The notes under the pieces were generated by a model, which was not told where the DNA came from, searched no databases, and saw only the letters and a list, made by a program, of their open reading frames with translations. The translations under genes were made by a program, and so were the position numbers. Shown here piece after piece: positions 24,926-33,636 of a stretch of DNA of 39,122 nucleotides (its first letter is position 1; every line of letters starts with the position of its first letter). Source of the DNA: Chromatiaceae bacterium (GTDB taxonomy: Bacteria > Pseudomonadota > Gammaproteobacteria > SZUA-140); contig QIJH01000102.1 in the NCBI GenBank assembly GCA_003232725.1, forward strand, positions 1 to 39,122, in the 5' to 3' direction.

Positions 24926-26245
24926 TTAAAAAGCGATTTCAATCGCTGAAATCACGCGGTCTCGTTGTTTGAATTGGCCAAATAGTCCTTGCTGGTCACC
25001 ATAAAAAATATCTGCGCCTAGCGACAGCGTGGTGTTGTCATTCATTTGATAGATGACCTTAGGACGAGCGAGGCCATCATCAAGATCAATATTGTGCAAC
25101 CACAGCAGTTCAGCGGTGAGTGTTTCGTTATTGAAATCTCGCCTCAGTAGTACTGTTGTGGTGGTGTCTCGCTCATTACGTAGCATACCGGGTTGATAGT
25201 TTTTTAAGTGTGACTGAAACAGTTGGGTGCTGATGAAGGTGTCGCCGAAGCCAAACCAGTCCAGTCCTATTACATAGGAAAGCTCACCTGTTTTAACCAC
25301 ACCATCATTGTCAGTGATCATATTGGTACTGATGTAACGGTCCGTGATGTAACCTATTTCACCTCGCAGGGTGATATCACCAAATGAGTTGCTAAATGAA
25401 CCACCGATCAGCTGATTGCGTTGATAGCGTGGCGTGATGGTCGCGAGCGGGCCGCTTGGGGTCATACTAAGCTGGCGGAATAGCACCGGTCTGTCATCAT
25501 AGTGGTAGAGGTAATTCAGGGTGAGATCCCAGCCGTTCCAGAAGGTCGCAAGGCGTGCCCCCCAGTCAGCGTCCTGAATCGTCTTGTCAGGCCGTTGCAC
25601 TGCCTGTATTGAGGTGTTCACAGCCGCTGGCATTTGCGGTACTAGTCGCGCTGAGGTGAAGGCGTAGAGATCATTACCTGTTGCATATTGATGGTAGGTT
25701 TGATCGGGTAGCCATAGCAGTTGCAGTGTGGAATCAGCGATGGGTATCTCACTGTTAATCGCCCACAGTGGAATACGTGAATTTTCAAAATCATCGAGAA
25801 TGAATTCACGCCACTCCTGTGGATTGACTACATCCAGCACCTTTAAACCATCGGCGTTGCCCCATACGATCTGTTGTTTTCCCAGGGTGAGAAAGCTTCG
25901 TCCGATTTCAGTTTCAATATAAAATTCGCGCAGCTCTCTAGTGGTTGAATTTTCCCTGTCAATATGTTTTTCCGTATCACTGCGAAGCCGCCCGATGGCG
26001 GTGAGTTTTATCTCTCGACTGAGATTGATCTCAATTTCAGGCTTGATGGTTGTTTCAAATTTCTCTGTATTATTTGTTTCTGTGCTGTATCCCCATTCAC
26101 TGTCGATGGAGAGAGATGTGCTGATCTCTGCTGTTGCTGATGTGCTGATTAAAAATATAACGGAAATGAGCAACTTTAAAAATGAGTTCGGTGGCGCGCT
26201 ATTTTTGTTACGCCGGTGCAGGTCGGAATTTAGCGGTATCTGCAT
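24926..26245 (-). CDS. DUF1302-like outer membrane beta-barrel protein
   Basis: The 439-residue protein has a signal peptide (FLKLLISVIFLISTSATA, cleaving before EIS) and an amphipathic beta-rich chain that ends in AIEIAF, a typical barrel terminus with C-terminal Phe. LTLGKQQIVWGNADGLKVLDVVNPQEWREF is the strongest mark: this resembles DUF1302-type porins. ATG 26245 is chosen because it gives a 32-residue lead and a normal signal; the longer frame to 26434 overlaps the LolA-like gene. It is the last gene of the exporter set and would sit in the outer membrane, possibly as the exit channel. Confidence 0.75.
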   Translation of the reverse strand: MQIPLNSDLHRRNKNSAPPNSFLKLLISVIFLISTSATAEISTSLSIDSEWGYSTETNNTEKFETTIKPEIEINLSREIKLTAIGRLRSDTEKHIDRENSTTRELREFYIETEIGRSFLTLGKQQIVWGNADGLKVLDVVNPQEWREFILDDFENSRIPLWAINSEIPIADSTLQLLWLPDQTYHQYATGNDLYAFTSARLVPQMPAAVNTSIQAVQRPDKTIQDADWGARLATFWNGWDLTLNYLYHYDDRPVLFRQLSMTPSGPLATITPRYQRNQLIGGSFSNSFGDITLRGEIGYITDRYISTNMITDNDGVVKTGELSYVIGLDWFGFGDTFISTQLFQSHLKNYQPGMLRNERDTTTTVLLRRDFNNETLTAELLWLHNIDLDDGLARPKVIYQMNDNTTLSLGADIFYGDQQGLFGQFKQRDRVISAIEIAF

Positions 26246-26315
26246 TAGACTGGATCCCGGCCAGCGCCAGGGTGATGGTTTTAGTAAAGTTATCAGTAGC
26301 GGAACAGGTAGTTTT

Positions 26316-27116
26316 TTATAAGCCACGACGTAATGCTCTTTCGGTGAACAGGTCATCGCTGATCTCTGTTTGATAATCGATGTCACTGAAGATGAATTTT
26401 GTGGTGTGGCGTGTTTTATGGTTTTGAGCTTCAATCAGGTGCGCACTCCAGATACCCTGCACCTGTTTTATCGCTTTGGTGTAAATGGTTTTAAGCGGCC
26501 TGTTTCGCAGGCCGGTGAATTCGGCTTTGCGCACAATCCAGATTTCAGCATCGACCCACAGTTTCACCTTGCTATAGCCGAGTTCTTTTGCCGTCTCTTT
26601 GTCTATTGGGATTGATTCCACGATAAAGGTTTGGTGGCCATCGATTATCGCTTCACCGATGGTCTTGCGGCTGTAATCAGCAATGCTGACCTTGCTCTCT
26701 TGTTTAATGTCCTCATAGGTGAAATCGGTGCCGAGGAAATAGTCACCCCGCTCAGAAGCGGAGATGCGGCGCACCTTACGCATCGCTGGCAGATATAGCC
26801 ATTGGTCATCATCGATCGCGGTATCGGCATAGTCATAGATCATAAAGGCGGTGTCTTTGACGTTTTTGGGTGAGAGGTAATAGATCGCCGTACGCTTCTC
26901 ATCGCCAAAATACTTACGAAAGCCACGCGTCTTGCGTACGCGTTGTTTACCGCGTTTATCGGTCATCTCCATGGTTAACGTGCGGATCACTGAGTGGCCT
27001 TCATCGCGCGCATTGATATTATTGGCGATCTCATCCCCGCTTGGCAGGGTTGCTGCGTAGAGGGGCGCGGTTACCATGGTGAATACGAACAGGCTCATAA
27101 TGTTGCATCGCTTCAT
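26316..27116 (-). CDS. LolA-like outer-membrane lipoprotein-sorting family protein
   Basis: The 266-residue protein has a signal peptide (LFVFTMVTAPLYAA) and the fold signature of the LolA-like family: GHSVIRTLTMEMTDKRGKQRVRKTR, DTAFMIYDYAD, YLPAMRKVRRISASERGDYFLGTDFTYEDI, and a C-terminal half with KTIYTKAIKQVQGIWSA. It is a periplasmic carrier for lipids or lipoproteins and not the housekeeping LolA. An AAGGAG lies eight bases before the ATG. It follows the exporter stop by six bases, so translation is coupled. Confidence 0.85.
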   Translation of the reverse strand: MKRCNIMSLFVFTMVTAPLYAATLPSGDEIANNINARDEGHSVIRTLTMEMTDKRGKQRVRKTRGFRKYFGDEKRTAIYYLSPKNVKDTAFMIYDYADTAIDDDQWLYLPAMRKVRRISASERGDYFLGTDFTYEDIKQESKVSIADYSRKTIGEAIIDGHQTFIVESIPIDKETAKELGYSKVKLWVDAEIWIVRKAEFTGLRNRPLKTIYTKAIKQVQGIWSAHLIEAQNHKTRHTTKFIFSDIDYQTEISDDLFTERALRRGL

Positions 27117-27122
27117 GATGGT

Positions 27123-29477
27123 TTACTCCTTCTCTATGGTGGCTTTTTCATTGCCAAGCCCGATAAATTTCGGTTTCAATATTTTGATGAGTGCAGGCAG
27201 AATCGTCATGCTGGCGATAAAGCTGGCGCTGACGGCTACCCCGACCATCGCGCCAAAGCGGGTGAGTGGCACCACTTCACTGGTGGTGAGCACGCTGAAG
27301 CCAAGTGTTAGTGCGGCAAAGTTGAATAGCAGTGCGCGCCCAGTGGAGGGGTAGAGGGCGATGATCGCTTCATCAATGGTCTTGCCCTGTTGTTTGATTA
27401 ACACCTGTAAGCGTTCGACGGTGTGCACTGAAAAATCAACCCCGAGGCCGATTACAATGGCGGCAAACATTGAGGTGCCAATCGCAAGCCATATATTGGC
27501 GAAGCCCATCACGGCGTAGATCAGCAGTATTGAGACCGCAACGGGTATCACCGTGATAACGCCAGCGACTGCGGAACGCATACTGAGAGCCGCCATTGCC
27601 ATCACCAGTAGCAGTGAGATTGCGATGCTATAGAAATGGCTTTCACCGAGGCTCTTGATCCAGTGATAATCGATATTGATGCGTCCGCTCAGGCTCGCTG
27701 TGATCTCACCACTATTGAAATGTGTGGCGAGGTAATGTTCCACATTTTCAATGGTTGATTTTCCGATACTGTAGAGGCCGCTATCGAGCCGCACCCGTAT
27801 ATTTGCCAAGCGGTAGTCGTAGTCGACCTCTTTTTCGAAATCACTTGGGTTACCGCTGACGGAGTAGAGTAGAAACTGCTGCGCGATTAATTCGGCACTG
27901 TCTGCCAGTCGGTAGGCGCTGGCATCATTGTTATTCAAGGCGCGATTCATCTGCTTGAGGTAGTCGACAATCGAAGTGGAACCATTGACGTGTGGTAGCG
28001 TCTTCAGATAACGTTGCAGTGCCTCAATGCGTTGCAGGTGTTCAGGCTTGAATAGATCTTCGTTCTTGGGTGTCTCGATCACAATGTCGAGATAGTGCGC
28101 GCCATCAAGGTGGGTATTGATGGCACGGTCGGCCAGCACAATCGGCTCATCTTGCTGAAAGACGGTGATGCGCGCTTCATTGAGTTCCAGTTTTGTTGCA
28201 CCTGCTATGCCGCTGATGATGATCACTGCAGCGACTGCCAATATCGCCCGCGGGTGTTTGATGACCACACGCCCCAGCCATGACATTGTCTGGCCAAACT
28301 TGTCTACCTGTGTGGCGCTGCTGAATGCGCTGCTGCGTTTCGGTTTGAGCAGCGTTAAAAAGGCGGGCACCACCGTCATTGAATAGAGCCACGCGGCCGC
28401 CACACCAACCATGGCGAATATACCGAAGTACTGCATAGGGGGCATGATCGAGGCGATGCTCAGGCCGAGAAACCCCGCCATGGTGGTGACGGTGGTTAAT
28501 GTAATCGGCCGCCACATCTTTACCATCGACTGGATTGCCAGTTGTCGGCTGCTGGCCTCGGGGTGTTGCGCCACCTCTTCGTAATACTGGCTCATGATAT
28601 GGATTGAATCGGCGACCGCGATACCGATGAGTACCACGGCGAGTGCATTAGTGATCACAAAGAACGGCACGCCAAAGGCGGCCATTAGACCGAGTGCACT
28701 GGCGACGGTGCCGATGACCACCAGATTGGGCAGGAGCATACCGCGCAGGGTGCGGAAGGCGAGAAATAGCACTAATGTAATGATTAATCCTGCGATGGGG
28801 TTGAGGCGCTTGGCATCGGCATCGATATAGGCACCCATGTAACCGTTTACTGCCCCTTCACCTGCAATATGAAGCTGGTCGCTCTTTGTAGTTGGTGCGC
28901 GCTCAATCAGCTCCAGCACTGCCTGGTAGGTGTTCTGCGCCAGGCTTTGATCTTCCAGTTCCGCGATAATCAACGTTGCACTGCCATCGCGTGCCGCGAT
29001 GCTGCCGACAAAGAGTGGGAAATCCATGACCGCGGCGCGAATCGCATCTGCTGCTTTCTGGTTGTCCGGTGCCTGATCAAAAAAGGGTTCGACCAGCATG
29101 CCATCCGCAGTGCCGCTGATGTTGTTCTCTGTGGCAATGCTGGTGATGCGATCCAGGTCGATATTGTCGATTGTTTCAAGCTCAAGGCTTAACCATTCGA
29201 TCAGTTTCAGGGAGCTGGGGTTAAAGATCCCGTGTTCGCCTTGATTGACCACGGCGATCACCATCGGATCTTTTAGGCCAAAGATTTCTTCCACCTTATC
29301 GCGGTAAAGCAGTGCCGGATGGTCGGGTGGCATAAAGGCATCCGAGCGGGTATCTTTTTGCAGCGTGGGGATAAATGAAGCGGTGGCGATAATCAGCAGC
29401 AATCCCAGCAGGATGATCGTTTTCGGCCACTGCGTCACATGTTCAAAGAATCGTTCAGCCCTGGTGTGCGTCTTCAT
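27123..29477 (-). CDS. RND-superfamily (MMPL-type) exporter
   Basis: The 784-residue protein has two repeats, each with an N-terminal helix, a large periplasmic domain and five or so membrane helices. Conserved charged helices are seen in VLIGIAVADSIHIMSQYYEE and VIGLGVDFSVHTVERLQ, the two RND proton-relay regions. This is the MMPL/HpnN-like class, thought to move lipids or hydrophobic compounds out of the inner membrane. AGGAAG precedes the ATG by eight bases. The partners LolA-like and DUF1302-like genes follow directly, and a MarR gene precedes it. Confidence 0.88.
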   Translation of the reverse strand: MKTHTRAERFFEHVTQWPKTIILLGLLLIIATASFIPTLQKDTRSDAFMPPDHPALLYRDKVEEIFGLKDPMVIAVVNQGEHGIFNPSSLKLIEWLSLELETIDNIDLDRITSIATENNISGTADGMLVEPFFDQAPDNQKAADAIRAAVMDFPLFVGSIAARDGSATLIIAELEDQSLAQNTYQAVLELIERAPTTKSDQLHIAGEGAVNGYMGAYIDADAKRLNPIAGLIITLVLFLAFRTLRGMLLPNLVVIGTVASALGLMAAFGVPFFVITNALAVVLIGIAVADSIHIMSQYYEEVAQHPEASSRQLAIQSMVKMWRPITLTTVTTMAGFLGLSIASIMPPMQYFGIFAMVGVAAAWLYSMTVVPAFLTLLKPKRSSAFSSATQVDKFGQTMSWLGRVVIKHPRAILAVAAVIIISGIAGATKLELNEARITVFQQDEPIVLADRAINTHLDGAHYLDIVIETPKNEDLFKPEHLQRIEALQRYLKTLPHVNGSTSIVDYLKQMNRALNNNDASAYRLADSAELIAQQFLLYSVSGNPSDFEKEVDYDYRLANIRVRLDSGLYSIGKSTIENVEHYLATHFNSGEITASLSGRINIDYHWIKSLGESHFYSIAISLLLVMAMAALSMRSAVAGVITVIPVAVSILLIYAVMGFANIWLAIGTSMFAAIVIGLGVDFSVHTVERLQVLIKQQGKTIDEAIIALYPSTGRALLFNFAALTLGFSVLTTSEVVPLTRFGAMVGVAVSASFIASMTILPALIKILKPKFIGLGNEKATIEKE

Positions 29478-29662
29478 CGATGAATCTTCCTGTTAAGAGG
29501 TGCATATATCGCTGGTTTATTAGTTAAAAGGGTCGTGTCTTGGCGGTTGTGTTTCACCGCTCGCCTGGTATCTGGCCAGTGCTGCAATTGATTGATGTCT
29601 GTATTTATATTCATATCAAATTTCTAATATAGTGTATGCGCACGTATTCGGCTAAAGAATAT

Positions 29663-30115
29663 CTACATTTGATCGGTGATTTTTTCTATCGCACGTAGTT
29701 CACCCAGCAGATTATCGAGTCGTTCACTGCCCATCAACCGGGCGATCTTCTGTTGTGTTTTTTTCCACAGTGGCAGTGCTGCTTTCAATGTGTTGTGGCC
29801 ACTGTCGGTCAGCTGTACCACACGTGTACGACGGTCTGCTCCCGCTATCACCTTAAGTAGCTGGCGCTTTTCCAGAGGCTTCAGATTGCGGCTGAGAGTG
29901 GTGCGATCCATCACCAGATTTTCAGCGAGGCGGGTGATGGTAATCGACCCAAAGAGTGCCACTACCACTAATACCGAGAACTGTGTACCACGCAGTCCGG
30001 TCTTACTCATCGCCTCCTCATATACCTGCGTCACCACGCGGGAAGCCTTGCGGATGTTAAAACAGACACAATCCGGGCAGGTGGCGAGCTCTTTTCTGGT
30101 GATTTTTTTAGTCAT
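29663..30115 (-). CDS. MarR family transcriptional regulator
   Basis: The 150-residue protein has a MarR winged helix: LRGTQFSVLVVVALFG, ITRLAENLVMDRTTLSRNLKPLEKRQLLKV (recognition helix and wing) and ADRRTRVVQLTDSG. The N-terminus has Cys13, Cys16 and Cys18 in CPDCVCFN, which could sense oxidants or a metal. It probably represses the exporter genes downstream and itself. The gap to the exporter is 185 bases. A perfect dyad GTGTATTTACAC lies three bases before its start, a good candidate operator. Confidence 0.85.
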   Translation of the reverse strand: MTKKITRKELATCPDCVCFNIRKASRVVTQVYEEAMSKTGLRGTQFSVLVVVALFGSITITRLAENLVMDRTTLSRNLKPLEKRQLLKVIAGADRRTRVVQLTDSGHNTLKAALPLWKKTQQKIARLMGSERLDNLLGELRAIEKITDQM

Positions 30116-30118
30116 TAT

Positions 30119-30130
30119 GTGTATTTACAC
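30119..30130. promoter_or_regulatory. Candidate MarR operator dyad GTGTATTTACAC
   Basis: Perfect 12-base dyad (GTGTA/TACAC arms) just upstream of the marR-like ATG; a bound regulator there would block transcription or translation initiation. No second copy was noticed before the exporter gene. Confidence 0.4.
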
Positions 30131-30270
30131 CTATGTTGCCATGGCTGTCAATGAAAATAGCTTGCAGTATGCGGCCTGACAGGTTGCCGACAGTGTCGTT
30201 AATGGCGCGCAGTGTATCGCTAAACAAGAGGCGAAGCAGATTTGGGCGATGAAAATAAATCGCTGTTTTG

Positions 30271-30308
30271 AGATCAGAAGCAGAGCAGGTGTGCGCTGCT
30301 TCTGATCT
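30271..30308 (-). terminator. Long hairpin downstream of the peroxidase gene
   Basis: AGATCAGAAGCAG and CTGCTTCTGATCT make a perfect 13-base stem with a 12-base loop, 15 bases after the cytochrome c peroxidase stop. A weak T-run follows on the plus strand and none on the minus, so it is a terminator or a transcript-end stabiliser. Confidence 0.55.
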
Positions 30309-30322
30309 TTGGTTTTACGGGT

Positions 30323-31405
30323 CTATTTAGCGGGCAGCTGCGGCAGGGTCACGTTAACCTGATCACCAGTGAGCGCTTTCATAAAGGCTACCAATGCTTT
30401 TTTGTCGCGGTCACTTAACTCTAGTGACGATTTTAAATCTGTGCTAACGACCCCGGCATTTTTGAAACCGCCAGTGTCGTAGTGCTCTACTACTTCTTCC
30501 AGGGTGTTATAGGCACCGTTATGCATGTAAGGGCTGGTGAGGGCGATATCTCTCAGAGTGGGAGTCTTGAATGCCCCTTTAAGTGATGCCACGGGTTCAA
30601 TTGTGAAACGCCCTTCGTTGGTAACATTTTTTAGGCCGATGTTATGGAATTTATCATCTGCGAAGTTAAAGCCGCTATGGCAGACATCGCAGTTCCCTTT
30701 GCCCTCAAATACCACAAATCCCCACGCCTCTTCTTCAGTGAGGGCCTTTTCATCGCCCATTAACCAGCGGTCAAAATTAGATTCGCTGGAAACCACCGTA
30801 CGTTCGAATACTGCAATCGCTTTGCCGATTGAGGTGGCTGTGATGCCCTCTTTTGGATAGGCACGGTTGAACATTTTGACGTAACCGGGAATTGCCTTTA
30901 GTTCTGCAACTAATTCATCCAATGGTTGGTTCATTTCACCAGCAGCGACAATCGGCCCTAGTGCCTGTTCTTCTAGTGTAATTGCGCGGCCATCCCAAAA
31001 CTGAAATTTTTGATAGGCGGTATTGATGATCGTAGGGGTGGCGCGTCCTAGCACCTGCATACCGTGGCCGATGGCGGTTGGTTGACCATCGGACCAGCCT
31101 AGCGCCGGGTTGTGGCAAGTGGCACAGCTAATAAAATTAGAACCGGAGAGGCGCGGGTCAAAAAAGAGGTGTTTGCCGAGCTCGATTCGTTCTGCTGTTG
31201 CCGCATTGCCTTCACCCTGTGGCACCTCGGTTGGGCGGGTGTAGGTCATCATGGCGTCAAAGGTGGCTGTCATGTATTCACTTTTAGGCGGTGCAGGATT
31301 GCTGGCAAAGGCGCTACCAGCGCCAATCAACAGTGCTGTTGCGCTGATGAATGTTAATGCGAGTAATTTTGATCGTTTGCCCTGTTGGATCTGTCGCTTT
31401 TTCAT
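30323..31405 (-). CDS. Di-haem cytochrome c peroxidase (MauG/CcpA family)
   Basis: The 360-residue protein has a signal peptide (LLALTFISATALLIGAGSAFA) and two haem motifs, CATCH and CDVCH. LGKHLFFDPRLSGSNFISCATCHNP and the later LRDIALTSPYMHNGAYNTLEEVVEHYD (with the Met ligand) are typical. It reduces hydrogen peroxide in the periplasm using cytochrome c electrons; the cytochrome c4 near 16 kb could be a donor. ATG 31405 is chosen, with GGGGAG upstream; a GTG at 31414 precedes it. Length is normal. Confidence 0.88.
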   Translation of the reverse strand: MKKRQIQQGKRSKLLALTFISATALLIGAGSAFASNPAPPKSEYMTATFDAMMTYTRPTEVPQGEGNAATAERIELGKHLFFDPRLSGSNFISCATCHNPALGWSDGQPTAIGHGMQVLGRATPTIINTAYQKFQFWDGRAITLEEQALGPIVAAGEMNQPLDELVAELKAIPGYVKMFNRAYPKEGITATSIGKAIAVFERTVVSSESNFDRWLMGDEKALTEEEAWGFVVFEGKGNCDVCHSGFNFADDKFHNIGLKNVTNEGRFTIEPVASLKGAFKTPTLRDIALTSPYMHNGAYNTLEEVVEHYDTGGFKNAGVVSTDLKSSLELSDRDKKALVAFMKALTGDQVNVTLPQLPAK

Positions 31406-31807
31406 ATCCCCCACTCCCCATTGCTCATTGTTTTAGCGCGCGTTTAACATCCCTCCCCAGAGGTTGTTTGACGCGTTGTTGAGTGGTTAACCTAGTATGG
31501 TCTGTACGATTTAGCAAGCACCACCGCGTCTGGGGCGTTGCTAAATGGTTGGATTTTTGATGGTTACGGTCTGGTTTTTACTTGCTTGTGGCGCGGTTTG
31601 TCAGCCAGGGTTTAAATAAATATGAATAAAATAATGATGTTACTCACATTAATTGAGTTTAATAGTCGATATGATGGCAAAACACTCGCGTCATAATTTG
31701 CACGGGTGCTGCTAAAGAAACCGGTGTGGTTCTATACTAAAGCAAGGTGAATGCCCGCAGGTTCTCTTCTGGGGTCTTGCAAGGCTTTCCCGATAAAGGT
31801 AGCAAAT
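31406..31807. other. 402-base spacer between divergent genes
   Basis: No gene is visible. It holds the two divergent control regions. Near the right end TTGC...GCAA and CTTT...AAAG arms (about 31786-31803) could fold around the AAAGG ribosome-binding site of the lipoprotein gene. No riboswitch consensus was recognised. Confidence 0.45.
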
Positions 31808-33625
31808 ATGGTTCAATTGTCGTTTAGTAAACTAGCGTTCATCATTTTATCGCTCTCTGCACTTGTTGCCTGTGGTGGCGGTAGCGCTTTACCCGCGCCA
31901 AGTGCGGCAGATAATGATCCAGCAGCAGACTCACCTGATGTCGGGGGTAATGAATCCCCCCAGGCGGGCTCACTGGCCCTAAATGCTAACCGCTACGATG
32001 ATGCGTTGCTGGTACCCTCTGAGGGCGGTGTTGGGACTCGCTTTAACGATGGCGCTTCATGGACGCATTTTAATAAGGGTGCACAGTTCACCTGGCAGAA
32101 TGAGGGCGGTGATTTTCTTGATGCCAATGGTGATTTACAAGGCACTGTACCATGGGCAGAGCAGACAATTATTGATACAGATTCAGTGACTGATGTTGTG
32201 TGGGATGTGACCACATTGGTGCAAGCCTGGGTTAACGGCACCTATAAAAATCGAGGTTTTCATCTACGCCGGATTTCGGGCTCCAATGGGCCGCTGGACT
32301 ATGCAACTAAAGAGGCAAATGACAGTGCTCAGCACCCTCAGCTAACGGTGGTGACTGACAGCGCCGAGCTCCTCGTGTTATCGGCTATGGGTGATACCTA
32401 TCTAACACCTTCAACCAGCACGGTGACCTTTGGCCAGCACACTTCAATGAGAGTGCGTGATGATCATAATGTTTTGGTGTGGTTTGACCTGTCGTCGTTG
32501 GGCGATAAAATGGTGGTTTCCGCTGCGTTGAAACTAACGACCTTTGCGCAGTTTACCAATAGTGACTCGAGTCATGGTGTGTTTGCGATAAAAACGGATA
32601 GCTGGGATACCTCTGTACCTGTCGCTGGTATTGCGGCTCTATATCCTGGTGATTTTGGCATTAATGTCCATCCAGATGTCTATCTTAGTTATTCATTTGA
32701 TACCAACAGTGCTGCCGATGGCGGTGAAGATTTCTTAAATGATTCGATTGATGTTGGCCATGCCGATAATTACTGGCCGTGTAATACCCTTGCGCCGAGT
32801 GGCAGGCAAAGCGATGGTTCGTTGTCTACGCCTGATGTGGGTATTCCTGGTTATCAGCCATTTCAGAATGGCAATGCGGTATGCATGCGGCTTCAGTATG
32901 AAGAGGGGCCGGCAAGGACGCAGGGGCTAGGGAATTATGGTGTGAGTAGTAAGAAACGCGTTGCCAGTTTTTTTGCCAGCGAGCAAACAGATGAGCTGTT
33001 TGTGCGTCACTACATCTTTCTGGGGGATACCTGGGGCGAAAATATTCATAATGAAGGTGGCAAGCGGCCGGGTGGTATCAGCGGCACCCAGTCTGGCTCT
33101 CTCTACCCGGGTGGTTGGGGTGGACGAACGACTAATGGCGCTAATGGTTGGTCGGCGCGTGGTGGCTACGCTCGGCAGGTAGCCTATGGTTATAACCCGC
33201 TTGAAGGCTATACAGCACTGACCACCTATCTATACCACGCAGATCAAACAGGTGGTTACGGGGATCAAATGAACTGGACGATGACGCCGAATGGTCTGCT
33301 TAAAAAAGGGCGCTGGTACAGCATTGAGCAACAGATAAAGATGAACAATCGTGATGGACTTAATATCCAGGCCAGCGTGGATGTTGGCGGCAATTTTATT
33401 GCTGGTTCGGGCGCTTTTGATGGCATCGTGCGGGGTTGGGTAGACGGACGACTGGTGTTTGAAAAAACAGATGTGCGTTTTACCGATATGGACTATATCA
33501 ATATCGATGTGGCTGATTTTGGCCTCTACTACGGTGGCGCAGAAAATACGCCGTATGATCAACATATGGCGCTTGATAATATCGTAATCGCTAAATCTTA
33601 TATTGGACCGATGAAGATAGATTAA
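31808..33625 (+). CDS. Lipoprotein with CBM96/DNRLRE-like and PL14-like domains
   Basis: The 605-residue protein has a signal peptide and lipobox (LSALVACGGG), an acidic linker, two copies of a DNRLRE/CBM96-like beta domain (about 45-185 and 190-300) and a C-terminal domain (about 370-600) with HNEGGKRPGGISG, GGWGGRTTNGANGW, LYHADQTGGYGDQMNW, GRWYSIEQQIKMN and WVDGRLVFEKTDVRFTD. The last part resembles the polysaccharide lyase family 14 fold. The first CBM-like copy starts part way through the domain, and its opening half is weak. It would bind and perhaps cut a uronic-acid-type polysaccharide at the outer membrane. ATG 31808 has AAAGG upstream; the frame to 31751 is rejected because it would place the lipobox too deep. 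Confidence 0.65.
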   Translation: MVQLSFSKLAFIILSLSALVACGGGSALPAPSAADNDPAADSPDVGGNESPQAGSLALNANRYDDALLVPSEGGVGTRFNDGASWTHFNKGAQFTWQNEGGDFLDANGDLQGTVPWAEQTIIDTDSVTDVVWDVTTLVQAWVNGTYKNRGFHLRRISGSNGPLDYATKEANDSAQHPQLTVVTDSAELLVLSAMGDTYLTPSTSTVTFGQHTSMRVRDDHNVLVWFDLSSLGDKMVVSAALKLTTFAQFTNSDSSHGVFAIKTDSWDTSVPVAGIAALYPGDFGINVHPDVYLSYSFDTNSAADGGEDFLNDSIDVGHADNYWPCNTLAPSGRQSDGSLSTPDVGIPGYQPFQNGNAVCMRLQYEEGPARTQGLGNYGVSSKKRVASFFASEQTDELFVRHYIFLGDTWGENIHNEGGKRPGGISGTQSGSLYPGGWGGRTTNGANGWSARGGYARQVAYGYNPLEGYTALTTYLYHADQTGGYGDQMNWTMTPNGLLKKGRWYSIEQQIKMNNRDGLNIQASVDVGGNFIAGSGAFDGIVRGWVDGRLVFEKTDVRFTDMDYINIDVADFGLYYGGAENTPYDQHMALDNIVIAKSYIGPMKID

Positions 33626-33636
33626 ACAGCCGTTTT

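Noticed and set aside
26246-26434. N-terminal extension of the DUF1302-like gene
   Set aside because: It would overlap the LolA-like coding region and bury the signal peptide about 100 residues deep.
28165-28386. Short plus-strand frames opposite the RND exporter
   Set aside because: They are shadows of a long, well-conserved gene and have no ribosome-binding site.
31740-31807. Cyclic di-GMP or other riboswitch before the lipoprotein gene
   Set aside because: A hairpin can be drawn, but the conserved GEMM bases are absent; only simple ribosome-site pairing remains.
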